Below, one piece after another: positions 1 to 11,745 of a stretch of 64,000 bases of DNA. Made by a program: the position numbers and the translations under genes. The notes below the pieces were generated by a model. The model saw only the letters and a program-made list of their open reading frames with translations. It ran no database searches and was not told the origin of the DNA. Source of the DNA: Perognathus longimembris pacificus (lineage: Eukaryota; Chordata; Mammalia; Rodentia; Heteromyidae); contig NC_063184.1 in NCBI RefSeq assembly GCF_023159225.1, forward strand, positions 13,319,528 through 13,383,527, written 5' to 3'. Numbering within the stretch: position 1 is the first letter of the stretch; each line of letters opens with the position of its first letter.

Positions 1-70
1 GATTCTTTGTTGTTGTTGTTGTTTGTGGGGCATGAACGCAGATGCTGTCCCTGAGTTCACTCACTTTGTT

Positions 71-160
71 CCTCTCTCTCTTTCTCTCTCCTTCCTTCCT
101 TCCTTCCTTCCTTCCTTCCTTCCTTCCTTCCTTCCTTCCTTCCTTCCTTCCTTCCCTTCT
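71..160. repeat. CT-rich / (CTTC)n microsatellite
   Basis: A TC dinucleotide run passes into about 16 units of CTTC. The reading frames across it (Leu/Pro/Ser or Lys/Glu/Gly strings) are products of the repeat, not genes. Confidence 0.95.
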
Positions 161-164
161 TTGC

Positions 165-361
165 CAGTCCTGGATTCAGGTCCTGAGCATTGTCCCTGGC
201 TTCTTCTTCTTTTTTTTTTTTTTTTGCTCAAGACTAGCACTCTACCACTTGAGCCACTGCTCCACTTCTTGCTTTTTTCTATATATGTGGTGCTGAGGAA
301 TTGAACCCACAGCTTCATATATACAAGGCAAGCACTCTACCACTAGGCCATATTCCCAGCC
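165..361 (-). mobile_element. IDL-Geo-type dimeric SINE
   Basis: The reverse complement shows the ID-like left monomer (B-box region at about 295-310) and the right monomer ending at 165. A T run of about 18 at 209-226 lies where most copies carry a short A-rich linker, so the linker has expanded in this copy. Confidence 0.85.
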
Positions 362-369
362 CTTCTTTC

Positions 370-571
370 TTTCTTTTCAAGGCTAGTCCTCTGTCACTTT
401 GAGCCACAGTGCCACTTCCAGGTTTTTGTTTTTGTTTTTGTTTTGTAGTTAATTGGAGATAAGACTCTTTAACAGACATTCTTGACCCCACTGGCATTAA
501 ACCACCATCCTTAAAGCTCAGCCTCCTGAGTAGCTAGGATTATAGACAGGCATGAGCCACCAGCACCCTGC
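370..571 (-). mobile_element. Composite SINE (B1-like head + Geo-type right monomer)
   Basis: The right-monomer remnant (AAGGCTAGTCCTCTGTCACT) comes first, then a TTTTG repeat, then the 7SL/B1-like head in reverse (CAGCCTCCTGAGTAGCTAGG). Divergent, hence an older copy. Confidence 0.75.
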
Positions 572-714
572 ACATTGGGACACTTCTAAAATGTAGGTCT
601 TATGCTTAAATACCTCTTCTCCACTGCCTTATGGAAGGAGCCCAAGTTGACCCCAGCTTCTTTTTAATTTTCCCAATGCTTATGGCATTCAGCAGTAGGA
701 ATTCTTGGTTTCTG

Positions 715-990
715 GAGACTTGTTCTCTTCCTGTTTTTCTGTCTGTCTCTTCTTCCTGGAATCTTCCCCATTCGTGTCTGCCTGTCAAATGGCTACCCAT
801 CCTTAATGACCTACTCAGATGTCAAGTTGAAATGATAAGCCTTCTCTCAAATCTTCCAGGTAGATCGGAAGCTGTGCTAGGACTAGTTATATTGCTCTTC
901 CCAATAATGCCACATAATCAACATCCAGTTTCTGAGCTGGTCTGTCTCCATAGTGTCTTCCTCTATAGCACATTTGTATCAGAGTTCTAT
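715..990 (+). mobile_element. L2 LINE 3'-end relic
   Basis: It resembles the L2 3' region in order: CTTCCTGGAATCTTCCCC, then TACCCATCCTTAATGACCTA, then AAATGATAAGCCTTCTCTC. This explains a 142-residue open frame over 631-1059, which shows no protein family features. Confidence 0.65.
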
Positions 991-1227
991 GGAGAGTTGA
1001 GAAACAGATTTCAAAGAACTCGTGTTACAATAGGAGGTGATTTGGTTCATCCTAGCTGATACCTCTATTGTCTATATCTATTAGATAATGGGGTTGGGTT
1101 CAAGGACTTCCAAATGGCATTCTTGCCTTCAAATTTGGCCTTGTAAAACAATTTATTTTAATAATAGCACTTGGAAAGTTTACATACGGTTCTATTAAAT
1201 AGAAAGAGATACTGTGATTCTTAAAAA

Positions 1228-1375
1228 AAAATCTTTAAGTGGTTGTACAAAGGAGTTGTATTCACCATAGCAGTTGAGTACAATGCATCCCGTTCCATTA
1301 TTCTCCCCATCTCTCCTAGCCCCATGCCTTGCCTCAGTTTTCTTAACCTTAAAAGATACGTACAAAGTACATCAC
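1228..1375 (-). mobile_element. Old LINE-like 3' end, type Y
   Basis: It starts with GTGGTTGTACAAAGGAGTTG, the reverse complement of the type Y terminus, followed by a pyrimidine-rich 3' UTR-like stretch. Related copies lie at 22350, 25320 and 41752. Confidence 0.6.
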
Positions 1376-2384
1376 GTGTGGGTAGAGAATGTTACAGGTT
1401 GAACAATACTGAAACATATTGCATCTGAGAATGAAGATGGCAAAACAAAACTCAGTGAAAGCTATTGAATAATAGGGGTTGAGAGGGCAGGGAATGTGCG
1501 AGTAAAAGAAGGGTTAATTTAACATACTGTATAGTCACTTGTAAAATATTTTTAAAAATGTGCTAAATTGAAGAGCTCTTTTTCTGCAAGTAGTGTTTGC
1601 AGTAAAAGCACTGTTAGAATTTTGAGATGAAATTTTTCCCTTTTTATTTTGCATTAAGTTTAGTATGAATATTGTAAAAATTAAATAGTTTTTCCCCAGG
1701 CTCTTAATGTTCCATCTTATAATGTGAAATAGAAAGGAAATCAGCATGCAGAGTAGCTATGGTGTCCAGGGTTGAAAAAATTATATATATATATATATAA
1801 ATAAATGTACTCCCTGGAAAGACACTAGTCAAATTTCTCTTCTGCAAAGTTCATAGTATATGATGTGACAGTCAGTAATATTTAATATAATGAATTACAG
1901 AGGTTTAGAAAATGTTGGCCTCTGAAGAGAAAATCCAAGATGGTAGGTGGGATTTTCACATTACGGTGAGTACAGTGTTGAAGTTGACATAGTTGGTCTC
2001 CTGGGTGTGCTTTATCACAAAGTGCAAGAACTCCACTCACCTAATTTATTTTAGCAAGGGAAAGACTATTCTCTTGAATAGACACTTAGGTCAGAGAAAA
2101 TAAGGTCAAAGGAATTAGTTCCAGCTAGGTAAAGTAGAATTTGGTACACTCGGCATTTTCTCTTCCAATTTTTCTATAGCACCAGCATTATTTTTTATTG
2201 CCCTTCATTAAATTTACATTTCAGCTCTGCTTATCCATGTTCTTAAAGATTTTTGCATTTAAATGGTTTGGAATAAACAACGGTAACATAAATAGCGCCA
2301 TTTTCATAATGTGTCTAAAAAAGGATGCTGGTTATTTTCCCCCCCACTGAGGTAGCATTGGTGTAGCCAGTAGGACTCAGTTGG
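1376..2384. other. Unassigned AT-rich sequence
   Basis: No gene or recognisable repeat seen, apart from a short TA run at about 1782-1800. The open frames are short and AT-rich. Confidence 0.5.
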
Positions 2385-2545
2385 AGGATCAGAATTGTTG
2401 GAAAGTCTGGCTCCACTGTTAATGAGTAGTTTAGGCTTGGAAGGTCTTTAAGTGCTTCCAGCCTCAGTTACCTCCTTCATAAAATAGAAAGAGAAGCACC
2501 TCTTAATGATTAGCAATACTGCATGAAGCGCTCTAAACTAAAATA
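2385..2545 (-). mobile_element. MIR SINE relic
   Basis: Read in reverse it has the MIR order. The plus strand shows CCAGCCTCAGTTACCTCCTT followed by CATAAAATAGAAAGAGAAG and later GCATGAAGCGCTCTAAA, which are the MIR 'cctcagtttcctcatctgtaaaatggg...gcgctta' landmarks. Confidence 0.7.
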
Positions 2546-3204
2546 GCATCTAAGGAATGTAGTCTAAAATCAATGCCATAGAATGATGCTAGTTAAGAGC
2601 TATGTTATTATGGTCTTCAGAGTCAAAGGTTTAATGAAAGAATTGTATGCTACAGGTTTTCCAGTGCCCAGCCCATGATAGTCTTAATAAATACTGAAGA
2701 ACTGAGTGAGTTAGTAAAATGGTGTGCAAAGAATGCTTAGTTGAGCGTCTCATTTGTGCCATATGGTATAAATATGAGTAGGATAACTGCAAAGAAGCTC
2801 CAGAGTGGAGAAGTATCCAAATGTCCTCAAATCCCCGAGTTGTCAGGAAAAAGAACTTGGCTCCATTCTCCAGAAAGTTCCAGCAGCGGGACTTGCCTCC
2901 CAAGGCTTTGCCTGAGGATAGGGATGGGTTCAGGGCAAGGTGGTCATTACCAGGAAGGTCCCACCCTGGTGGAAAATGGTCTCCTTGTCAGGGCAGGAGT
3001 CCTGTGGGGCCTCATTCATCGATGAGCCTTAGTAAAACCTGGGCTGGCCTCGCCTGAGCAGGGAAAGCACACCATGTTTAGCATTTACTCTACTTTGCTC
3101 ATTCGTACTAGGTGATCATGATGGACCTCTAGTCTTTTTCTGTTTCATTAATTATTGAATTAGGTTTGTGTATATCTTTACATGTTTCATTTTAGAGTAT
3201 GTTG
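2546..3204. other. Unassigned sequence with a GC-richer patch
   Basis: Positions 2790-3060 are GC-richer than the flanks and hold two overlapping frames of 94 and 78 residues with no recognisable domain. I do not call a gene. Confidence 0.45.
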
Positions 3205-3440
3205 TACCCGTTGGGCGCTTGAATTCAGGGCCTGGGAGTGATCTGATTTTTTTCTTTTTTTAAATCAAGGCTAGTGCTCTACCATGTGAGTCACAGCTCT
3301 ACTTCCAGGCTTTTTTTTGACTGGTTAATTGGTGATAACAGGCTCACAGTCTTCACTGTTAGGGCTGGCTTCAAACAGCAACCCTCAGCTCTCAGCCTCC
3401 TGAGTAGCTGGAGTATCAGCATGAGCCAATGGTGCCTAGC
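3205..3440 (-). mobile_element. Composite SINE
   Basis: The right monomer (AAGGCTAGTGCTCTACCATG) is followed by the 'gttaattggtgata' linker and the B1-like head CAGCCTCCTGAGTAGCTGG, all in reverse orientation. Confidence 0.85.
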
Positions 3441-3495
3441 ATATTTTGTTAGTTTTTTGAGAAATAGCTTATACAGGTTAATTGAAAAGCTTATA

Positions 3496-3718
3496 GGGGC
3501 TGGGAATATGGCCTAGTTGCAAGAGTGCTTGCCTCCTATACATGAAACTCTGGATTCGATTCCCCAGCACCATGTATATAGAAAATGGCCAGAAGTGGCG
3601 CTGTGGCTCAAGTGGCAGAGTGCTAGCCTTGAGCAAAAAGAAGCCAGGGACAATGTTCAGGCCCTGAGTTCAAGGCCCAGGACTGGCAAAAAAACAAACC
3701 AGAACAACAACAAAAAAA
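3496..3718 (+). mobile_element. IDL-Geo-type SINE with target-site duplication
   Basis: A full dimer: GGGGCTGGGAATATGGCCTA start, B-box-like GATTCGATTCCCC, right monomer, then an A-rich tail with AAC repeats. A direct repeat GAAAAGCTTATA flanks it at 3484-3495 and 3719-3730. Confidence 0.95.
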
Positions 3719-3730
3719 GAAAAGCTTATA

Positions 3731-4794
3731 AAGAATTATTATTCCTAATTCTTGAACGAAACTGCTTACTTAACAAAAAGAAATTCCAGAACTGGTATCT
3801 TGTGTGTTATGGAGAGGTGGTCTATGTCTATGCATGCCAGTGGCTTGTTCCGCTTGCTTTGCATTCTTGGATACTGGACATCGCTTTCCAACCTCAACAG
3901 CCATACTTTACAGCATTAAATATATATATATATGTATACATATATACATATATATGTATACACACACACAAGAATCACGAGGATGTGGGCATACATTCTT
4001 TGTCTAACAGAGTTATTTTCTATAATGAGGTATTTTCTCTGCAGAGAAAACAAAGGAAAAAGGAAAATGCTCAAATTATTGCAGACATTCTTTAGTCACC
4101 CAAATCTCTTGATGCTTATGCTATTTCCTGTGGTGAAAATGATCATGCATTGTTGCGTGTTCTCTTTGTAATATGTTACAGATAGCCACACTTCTTTTTT
4201 CTGAAAAAAAAAATGCCCCGAAGTGAATTTTCAATCAGTGTGACGATTTAATTGCAGTCCAGATTTTATGGTAAATTAAATTCAACATTTGAAAGTTTTA
4301 GATTTTTCTCCGAAATAATTTCTTGTACCATGTACAGTTTTTCCATTACTAATGAAGTGATCTTGACGAATGTGTGTCAGAACTAAGGAAAGACGCGATG
4401 GGCTAGATCCAAACCGCACATGAAAAGTGAGAACAGGACTCCAGCTCTTTTAGGCTGGCTCATCCAATGCTATCCATAAGGCAGATACAGGAAGCTATGC
4501 TGACTCAAGAAAAAGAGCGAAGAATTAAAACATTTTCTTATGCTGAAAATAACAATGAGATTTTATTTAGTTTGGTCAAGAACACCGTGAATCTTTTTTT
4601 TTTTTCTTAGCTTTTCTCTGGTTTCCTTACTTTTGTGGTGGTCTTCAGATTCCTAGATCTTTACAAATCCACTTGAATAAAGAACATTTACTGTTCTGAA
4701 TTGAAATAGGTTTTTTGTTTGTTTGTTACCTTTAAGGTCGGTAGGGGATTTAATTTGACTTTTATTTTAGACTTTATTTTTAATGAATAGAAAT
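3731..4794. other. Unassigned sequence with TA/CA microsatellite
   Basis: A TA/TATG/CA tract lies at about 3917-3972. The rest has no recognisable repeat or gene. Confidence 0.5.
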
Positions 4795-4912
4795 TATACT
4801 GGAAGGCAGGGTCTGGCTGTGTTGCCTTGTCTGGTGTTAAGGCAAAGCGCTCAATCAATCCTTCTGTCTCAGAGTCTGGAGTCACTGGGTCTGAAATGTG
4901 AGCCTCGGTGCC
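4795..4912 (-). mobile_element. Old B1/7SL-type SINE monomer
   Basis: GGCAGGGTCTGGCTGTGTTG and the end GAAATGTGAGCCTCGGTGCC match the 'agacagggtctcgctatgt...gtgagccaccgcgcc' layout of reverse-oriented 7SL SINEs. Confidence 0.6.
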
Positions 4913-5016
4913 CCAATACCCAGCTTCATTGCATTTCCTTATTTTGCCAGGTATAGGAATGAGAATTGATTGTGTTTGTCACTCAGTGTCAAATGAATTG
5001 GGAGTGTGTTTTGTCT

Positions 5017-5195
5017 TCCCCCTCTTCTCTTCTCCTCCCCTCTCCCTTCTTTTCCCATCCCCTCCTCCCTTTCCTTCCTTTCCTAGTCCTCTCCCCTCCT
5101 TCTCTTGTTCCCTCCTCCTCTTCCTCTCTCCTTTCCCTCGCCCCTTTTCTATTCTCTTCTCTCCCCCCTCCAGCTTTTTTCTTTTTCTTTTCTTG
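5017..5195. repeat. Long polypyrimidine tract
   Basis: Almost pure C/T for about 180 bases on the plus strand (purine on the minus strand). The Arg/Lys/Glu/Gly-rich minus frames here come from this composition. Confidence 0.9.
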
Positions 5196-5245
5196 CAGCA
5201 CTGGGGATCAAACCCAGGGCCTTGGGCATGGTAGGCCAACCCAAA
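5196..5245 (-). mobile_element. ID-like SINE fragment
   Basis: CAGCACTGGGGATCAAACCC is the reverse of the ID B-box region (GGGTTTGATCCCCAGTGCTG). Only the head remains, next to the pyrimidine tract. Confidence 0.65.
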
Positions 5246-6097
5246 TGGAGTTTTCTTTCTGGTAGTATATTTGGAAAAAGTGACTGCGTTTTTCAAATAT
5301 TGTTAATCCCCTAACCTTCTCATTCCCCAAACACAATAATTCCAAAGCCTGTGGACTTTCACAGCCAATTAAACAAGTTGTTGTTGAGTATTTGAGTTTG
5401 ATCCTCTCCATCATAAGATTTAGGATGACCTCAGATGTGGACCATGCAGTTAATCTAACAAAGGCACGGGCTGTACCAGGCTGGAGAGGACTTCCAAAAG
5501 GCAGATGGTCCAGAGTCTGGCTTGAGATTATAACTAGATTATAACTGTAATTGTGGCTTGGTTTTCATCGGACAATGACATGCAGTTCAGCTGTACAGAA
5601 AGAAATGTGTGTCCACAAATTTTGGTCATTTTCTGTGGCTGAGAATAGCCTCCGTTTTTTTCTCCCCAACAATGAATACTTTTTTAGATGGTAGTTAAGG
5701 TGATCATATTAATTGGTATGAGGGCATCTATGGACTTAAGAAATCTAGTCCTAGATCATTAGGACAACCTCCTCTGGTCACCATATCTTATAAACTTTAG
5801 TGCCAAGAACATAAAAAAAATCATAAAGTATACTTTGGAGTCTCTGGGATATTTTTAGGATGTTGGAGGTTACACAGTCTGAGCCATAAGTTGAATAGGG
5901 GCATTGTTTCTTCAGAAGAGCCTGTCCATCACATGTGAAGATTTCTAAACATCCTATGCCTTTGCCACATCATGGTGACGAATCCTAATGTTGGACTTCT
6001 CAAGTTATTTCTAAGTTTTCAACATAGTTCAGTTGACAGTAAGAAATACAAGTACTTCCTGTTCTTTAATGTATATACCACAGCAAAGAAACGCAGG
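5246..6097. other. Unassigned sequence
   Basis: No gene, RNA or recognisable mobile element seen. Confidence 0.5.
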
Positions 6098-6345
6098 CAA
6101 AGCTAGGCCCCGGGACTCAACACCTGTAATCCTAGCTACTCAGGAGCCTGAGATCTGAGGATTGCAGTTTGAAGCCAGTTGGGGCAGGAAAGCCTATGAG
6201 ACACTTATCTCCAATAAACGACTCAGAAAAATCTGGAAATGGCACTGTGGCTCATGTGGTAGAAGGCCAGCCTTGAGCAAAAAGTTGCTCGGGACAGTGC
6301 CCACACCCAGATTTCAAGTCCCAAGATCAACAAAAACAAAAATCC
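6098..6345 (+). mobile_element. Composite SINE
   Basis: The head CACCTGTAATCCTAGCTACT and GAGGCTGAGATCTGAGG-like region is followed by the right monomer (CACTGTGGCTCATGTGGTAG) and an A-rich end. Confidence 0.85.
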
Positions 6346-8186
6346 CATGCAAGAGTAAGCATTTACTGCTTCATTTATTGTAAAAAATTTATTGTAATAA
6401 ACACGTATAAGGAAAATATCATTGTTGAAAAGGACTAAAGAGAAAGCAGTGTCAATTTGTTTGAAGAAAATGGGGTCATTTGATGTTTAAATCTGCCTTT
6501 GGCCTTGTTCAGTGTTTTTATTGCATATAAGATTTCTAGTCTGACACTTTAGGTTGTGTTGAATGCTCTGCTCTGGTTCTCTAATGGTAACAAATAGGTT
6601 AATAGATTAGAACTAGGAGAGATGAGCAGCTACAGCTCATATTTGCCTTGAAAACTTGAGCGTTTTCTAATTAAATCCTGGAATGATCAGTGAGTGAACT
6701 TTGCTCAGCATACTAAATCATGATTTTTCCCCCCCATCTTGGTGACATGGTTGAAATTGGAAATGTCAAGTGTGTTGGAACAAGAGCATGATCCATAGAC
6801 CTGGATCTGAACCTACTTCCAGTACGCCTTATTACAAGAAGACATTATAAATAGCTTAACTAGAAATTAGAAATCTTCCTTTTAGCAAGACTGTTTCTAA
6901 GTTGGAAAATACTCATTTTCCTCTGCAAAGGAATGGTCTCTATAACATCCAGTGAAATGGATTATCTAATACCAGAGATACAAACCTCAGACTCACAGAA
7001 GCCAGAAGTCATTAGTGTGAATAAGATGTTTGTCAACCTTGTGCTGGGTTTAATGGGATAGCTTTTTAGAAGAATTTGGCCAGCAGCGCACATGTCTAGT
7101 TGGGCATTATAAGTCCAGAATGGCTCAGGATGAATTTAACCTCACTCCCCGACCCATCTACTTCTCCTGTGTCTCCCAGTGAATGGTGTCATTGTCCAAA
7201 CCACACTGAAGTCACCTCTTTAAATTTTAACTTTGGAAGTAATGGGATTAAGTGGTGAAAGATGCCAGAGATAACTATGAATGATGGAAATAGGTAGTAA
7301 CTACTGGCCTGTGTACATGTTAAATAATTGTTTATGTGAATATAACCACTTAGAATTATATACATGAATATGTTTCATAGTTGATTTCATGTCTGTGGCA
7401 ATCTTAACTCCAGTCCTAAGGTACACAAAACTATGAGTCAGACTGAACTGTTATCGATTACTGATGTGACTCTACTGGTGTCAGTCAACCATTGGTGAGG
7501 TTCTACTTTTGTCAAGCTGTTGCTGAGACTGAGCCACTGTCAAGTATTGGTGAGACATTACTGGTACCATTCCTGCGGAGTCAGAACCAGAGCAATGCCT
7601 TCTGTAATTGAAATGAATTGACTTAGCCTTGGGGCTTTACTATATTAAATCAAACTAGAGATGGATGAACAGGAAAAACTCTTCTGTCACAGTGACAGAA
7701 ATTGTCTGTCTACAAACATTTCTCTTGGTCACTATGGCAACAACCCACCCCCCCCCCAACACACTTTGCTAGCCATTAAGATGTATCAAGTGTACTAGAA
7801 GACAGAGATGACAGTTTGCAGCATCAGGCATTTGAAATGAAAATGGATTTCCTAGAAAGTTGGAAAGTTATTTCTTGAAGGCAAAATGAGACCCTTAAAA
7901 ACCTTAATCGGCTTTTTTTCTTACTTGAAAAGTAGTTTTGTTTCTTCAGTCACGTTGAACCTGCGTGCATAGGACAATCCATGCCCTTCACGTGCCTGTG
8001 TTTAGGAATCTGCTCCCTGGCAGTGTCCTGGGCAGGGCAGAGTTAAATAGACAAGCAAAATTGCAGTTCCTGCCACCTAGGGCAGGCATTCATAGTCAGG
8101 GAAATAAAACCTAAGGAGTTGATGGATTTGAAAGTGATTTGTAGACTTAAAAGTGATAGGAAAATATAGTAGTTTAAAAATGTACC
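6346..8186. other. Unassigned sequence, 1.8 kb
   Basis: The longest repeat-poor stretch of the first 10 kb. There is a C run at about 7747-7759. At 7460-7570 loose reiterations of 'ctggt / attggtgag' look like weak degenerate repetition. No gene recognised. Confidence 0.5.
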
Positions 8187-8194
8187 CAAGCAAT

Positions 8195-8397
8195 CGGGGC
8201 TGGGAATGTGGCTTAGTGGTAGAGTGCTTGCATAGTATGCACGAAGCCCTGAGTTCGATTCCTCAGTACCACATAAACAGAAAAAGCCAGAAGTGTTGTT
8301 GTGGCTCAACTGGTAGCATGCTATCCTTCTGCAAAAGAAGCTCAGGGACAGTGCCCAGGTCCCTGAGTTCAAGCCCCAGGACTGGCAAAAAAAATTA
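8195..8397 (+). mobile_element. IDL-Geo-type SINE with short target-site duplication
   Basis: Starts GGGGCTGGGAATGTGGCTTA and ends GGACTGGCAAAAAAAATTA. The direct repeat CAAGCAAT flanks it at 8187-8194 and 8398-8405. Confidence 0.9.
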
Positions 8398-8405
8398 CAA
8401 GCAAT

Positions 8406-8782
8406 AAATTAATAAGCATTACACAAAAAGTAAAAAATTCCAAATTGGTAGGCTATTGCTCTCAGAGAGAGTTCAGAGACAATGCTTCTGGAAGGGTAGT
8501 AATTGGATTTAGAATGACTATATTTAAGGAATCAGTAATTTGAGTATGACAGGCTCTTCAGAGTAGATAGAACAAATACCTGGAGAGCCTTTTAGAGGCA
8601 GACTTGGGCAGTTTGTTGGGATCATGGCAAAGTGGCTAAAAGCATAACATGGAGGCTAAATGTTACCTGGTACCAATACCACTGTTCATGGTACTGTTCT
8701 ATTTGTTGTTGTTGGGGTTTTTTGTATGACATTTAGCTGAAAAGGTAATTATAAAATCATAAAGTTAATACAATTATAGCTA
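8406..8782. other. Unassigned sequence
   Basis: Nothing recognisable apart from a short TTG repeat near 8703-8713. Confidence 0.5.
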
Positions 8783-8960
8783 AAATTCATTGAGTGCTTA
8801 TTCAATAGTGCAGGCACTATTTCAAGAGTTGTGCATGTTTTATTCTCTACTTACAGGGGATAAGCACTATTTTTTCTTGAAAAATTTTTATTTCTATGTT
8901 TGCAGATGATAAACAGGTACAGATAGAATAATGAAGGTCAGACAGCAAGTAGCTCACAGC
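8783..8960 (+). mobile_element. MIR SINE relic
   Basis: Landmarks in MIR order: ATTCATTGAGTGCTTATTC, CAGGCACTATTTCAAGAG, TTGCAGATGATAAACAGG, then AAGGTCAGACAGCAAGTAGC. A T-rich insertion separates the halves. Confidence 0.75.
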
Positions 8961-9384
8961 CACCGATCAAGTCAAGTCATAGGGTTAGTTAGTGCCATAT
9001 GGGAGAACAGCTTAAAAATAAAAAGATGTCTAGAGAGTGGAAAGACTAGAAAAATACTGGATTTGTGGCAGGGGTGGGGGAGCCCTTTTGAACTCTGCAC
9101 AGAAGAGTCACATGAAACTATTTTGAAGAGAGGAAGCTGGGTGAATCCAGGGCACCAACTAGAAACCATAAGACCAGGCTACAAGTTTCTCTGCTGGGGA
9201 GTAAAAGTTGGAGGTAGCGTGATGGCAGAAAGGATGGAAAGGGAGGGCTGGGAAGGGAATTCATTTGAGCCCTGCTACTAATTGGTGAGGGAGAAGAAGG
9301 CATTAATGATGATTTGTATGCTTTTTTGGGTTAATGGTGATTGCATTAGCAGGTGGAGAGCCTGTTCTTTTATTGATGGAACTT
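8961..9384. other. Unassigned sequence
   Basis: Holds a 116-residue plus frame (8931-9281) that starts inside the MIR relic. I treat it as chance. Confidence 0.5.
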
Positions 9385-9930
9385 CCTAATGCTGACCATT
9401 CTCAACTACCCTTCCTTTGAAATTATCTTTCCTCCTTTGTGCTGGTGATCACTGTTGCACCTCAGCTCTCCTCTCTTCCAGCCCTCCTTCAGTGGTTCTT
9501 TTCTGAAGTTGGCAGTCTTCACTATCTCAATCTGGGACTCATTTCTTTCCCTCTCCACTTTGCTACAGAGTAGATATGCTGTCCAATTAGCTTCAGTCTG
9601 AAAGCTGCACAATTTCATGGCAGGAGACAGCTGGGCCCCATTCTCATCTTCACCATATTAGTTGTGGAATAATAGTCTTTGATACTGTTTTGCTCAAGTG
9701 TGAATGTGAATGATTCCTCCATAATGGAGTTTCTCAAATGAGTCTAGAGAAAAAGCTCCCAACACACTGGTCCCTTGACAAGTTTTATTTGCTCTTTTTC
9801 TTTTCTCCCTCTTCCTCCTATCCAAATATTTCCCTTCAGTTGAAGTCACTTCCCTGATGGGGATTCCTCCTATGTTAACAGAAATAGTCATGGTTTTCGT
9901 TAGCTTGCCAGATGTTAAACTGTGCACAGT
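9385..9930 (+). mobile_element. Possible L2 internal/3' relic
   Basis: Pyrimidine-rich text such as CCATTCTCAACTACCCTTCC, CTTCCAGCCCTCCTTCAGTG and TTCTCCCTCTTCCTCCTATC resembles L2 ORF2 end/3' region in order, but it is very diverged. A library search would decide. Confidence 0.4.
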
Positions 9931-10394
9931 CACCTTTCATAGATAAATAGCACAGCGATTGTCTTTTGGTTTCAAACATGGAATGAGTTAATACTCTAAA
10001 AATATAAGAGATAGGAACTACAAAAGAGTTATAATCATAAACTGGTTGTATGTGAAACTACTTCAGACAGAGGGGCGAAAATTTATCTTCCAGTTGGACT
10101 CCAAAATACAGCATAAAACAAGCTGTAGGAACATGATATATGAAACATAAAAATTCCCAACCCCTTTACATACCTAGAAATTGTATTTGTACAGATGTTA
10201 TGAATGATACAATGGCTGATCTTTTATGTAGCAATTAGAGTAGGAATTTTATTTGATGAAGCAGATGCTATTGAAAAAATTTATCTCAGCAAAGTACTGA
10301 CTCATACAGAATAATATGAACTTTTTCTTTTTGGGGGGGAGGGTAGATAAGCTTAAGTAAACTTGCTAAAAATGTGTTAAAAAACCTAAGCTCT

Positions 10395-10452
10395 TCAAAA
10401 TAAGCCCAGGGACAGTTACCAGGCTTTGAGCTTGAGCTCTAGGACTGGCATA
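10395..10452 (+). mobile_element. Right-monomer fragment of a Geo-type SINE
   Basis: AAGCCCAGGGACAGTTACCA ... CTAGGACTGGCAT matches only the 3' end of the shared right monomer. Confidence 0.65.
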
Positions 10453-10496
10453 AGAGGAAGAGGAAGAGCAGGAGGATGTGGTGGAGGAAATGCTTA

Positions 10497-10722
10497 GGGT
10501 TAGCAGCATGAAGTGGGACTGTCCTGGGTTTATTGAAACTCTAGCCTTGCCATTTCCTACTTCTGTGACCTAAGCCAGTTACTTCTTTGAGTCCCAGTTT
10601 CTTTCTCCATTTGAGAATAATAACTTCATCATGTGGCATATGTCCCCTTAAGTGGGTACCTTTATATAAAGAAATTAGTTAATTGTCTAGCTCAAGATAT
10701 GTACTAAGTGCTAGTTATTGTT
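10497..10722 (-). mobile_element. MIR SINE relic, nearly full length
   Basis: In reverse-MIR order: GACTGTCCTGGGTTTATTGA, CTTGCCATTTCCTACTTCTG, TGACCTAAGCCAGTTACTTC, CCCAGTTTCTTTCTCCATTT, then GATATGTACTAAGTGCTAG. Confidence 0.85.
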
Positions 10723-11226
10723 AAAAACTGGGTGTGAAGCAGCTGCAAGCCTTACTAGTTAGGTGCTCTTGGGAGGGTTTGTTAATCTTAATAAGTCCTT
10801 AGCTTTGCTCTCTCTTTCAGCCAACCTTCCAAAACTTTCTTGTAAGAACTAAAGGAGTTATTTGTATATGTGTGTTGGGGGTGGGGGGGGCGGAGTATTT
10901 CACACTTTATCTGGCCTAAAAGAAAACTGATATAGAGTCAGAAAAGAAGTTGTGTGTAGTTTTATTAACCATAGTAAAGACTTTAGATTTAATTTCAAAT
11001 ATTCTAAGAACGCATTGGAAAGTTTTAGCTAGAAAAGTGATGCACCGTGTTTTAAGTTTTAGAAAGATCCCCTTGATTACTGTGGTGTCATAGAAAGATT
11101 GGGATCAAGGGGTGACATGGGAGAACCAGGAAGCAGGTTCAGACATGCTATCAATAACTGGTGCTCAGAACCATGAAAGAAACAGACATGCTCACTAGAC
11201 ACTATGTTGAAAATTAACTATATAAC
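10723..11226. other. Unassigned sequence with G-rich run
   Basis: A GT/G run (GTTGGGGGTGGGGGGGGCGG) lies at about 10874-10893. No gene recognised. Confidence 0.5.
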
Positions 11227-11363
11227 TTGTGTGTGGGGAATGGAAGAAAACACTGGGAGAGAGCTTGGGGAAGGGGTGACATTGTCTAAAAAGAAATGTA
11301 CTCATTACCTGACATGTTATTATAACCTCTCTGTACATCACCTTTATAATAGTAAAAGAATAA
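11227..11363 (+). mobile_element. Old LINE-like 3' end, type X
   Basis: The sequence runs GGGGTGACATTGTCTAAAAA, ATGTACTCATTACCTGACAT, CCTCTCTGTACATCACCTTT and then A-rich. The same order recurs at 25740 and 39775. Confidence 0.65.
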
Positions 11364-11604
11364 AAGACTACATGAATTAAAAAAACACACAGGATAAGTA
11401 CCACCTTGAGCCATCCATAATAATTTTCCATATACTTAAATAAAATACATAAAATTTCTAAAGAAAAAAAAACAAAAATCCTAAGCGCTTGTTAAAATAT
11501 AAACATTACCTATATGAGACTGTTCCCTGATTCAATTCATTTTCTTAGAGCCCGTTCACTATCTCATAGGTAGTATTCCCTCCATTTTTAATCAACATAT
11601 TTAT

Positions 11605-11745
11605 AAAAATCTACAGGTAAAATGATACTTATCAAGTACAACATATTTTACATATAGAGTGGTTAAATCTAACATACATATCACACATTATTATCATTTT
11701 TTGTGGTGAGAACACTCAACATCTACTCTGTACTCTCAGAAGGTA
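11605..11745 (+). mobile_element. L1M-type LINE 3' UTR relic
   Basis: TTTTTTGTGGTGAGAACACT followed by CAACATCTACTCTGTACTCT matches the characteristic 'gtgatgagaacttttaagatctactctctt' segment of old L1M 3' UTRs. Confidence 0.75.

Noticed and set aside
631..1059. 142-residue plus-strand frame
   Set aside because: It overlaps an L2-like relic and shows no domain, signal peptide or splice support. Frames of this length are expected by chance in 64 kb.
3500..3570. tRNA gene call from A- and B-box-like sequences in IDL-Geo-type SINEs
   Set aside because: The boxes belong to SINE left monomers. No cloverleaf with a proper anticodon arm can be drawn, and the copies are dispersed with A tails.
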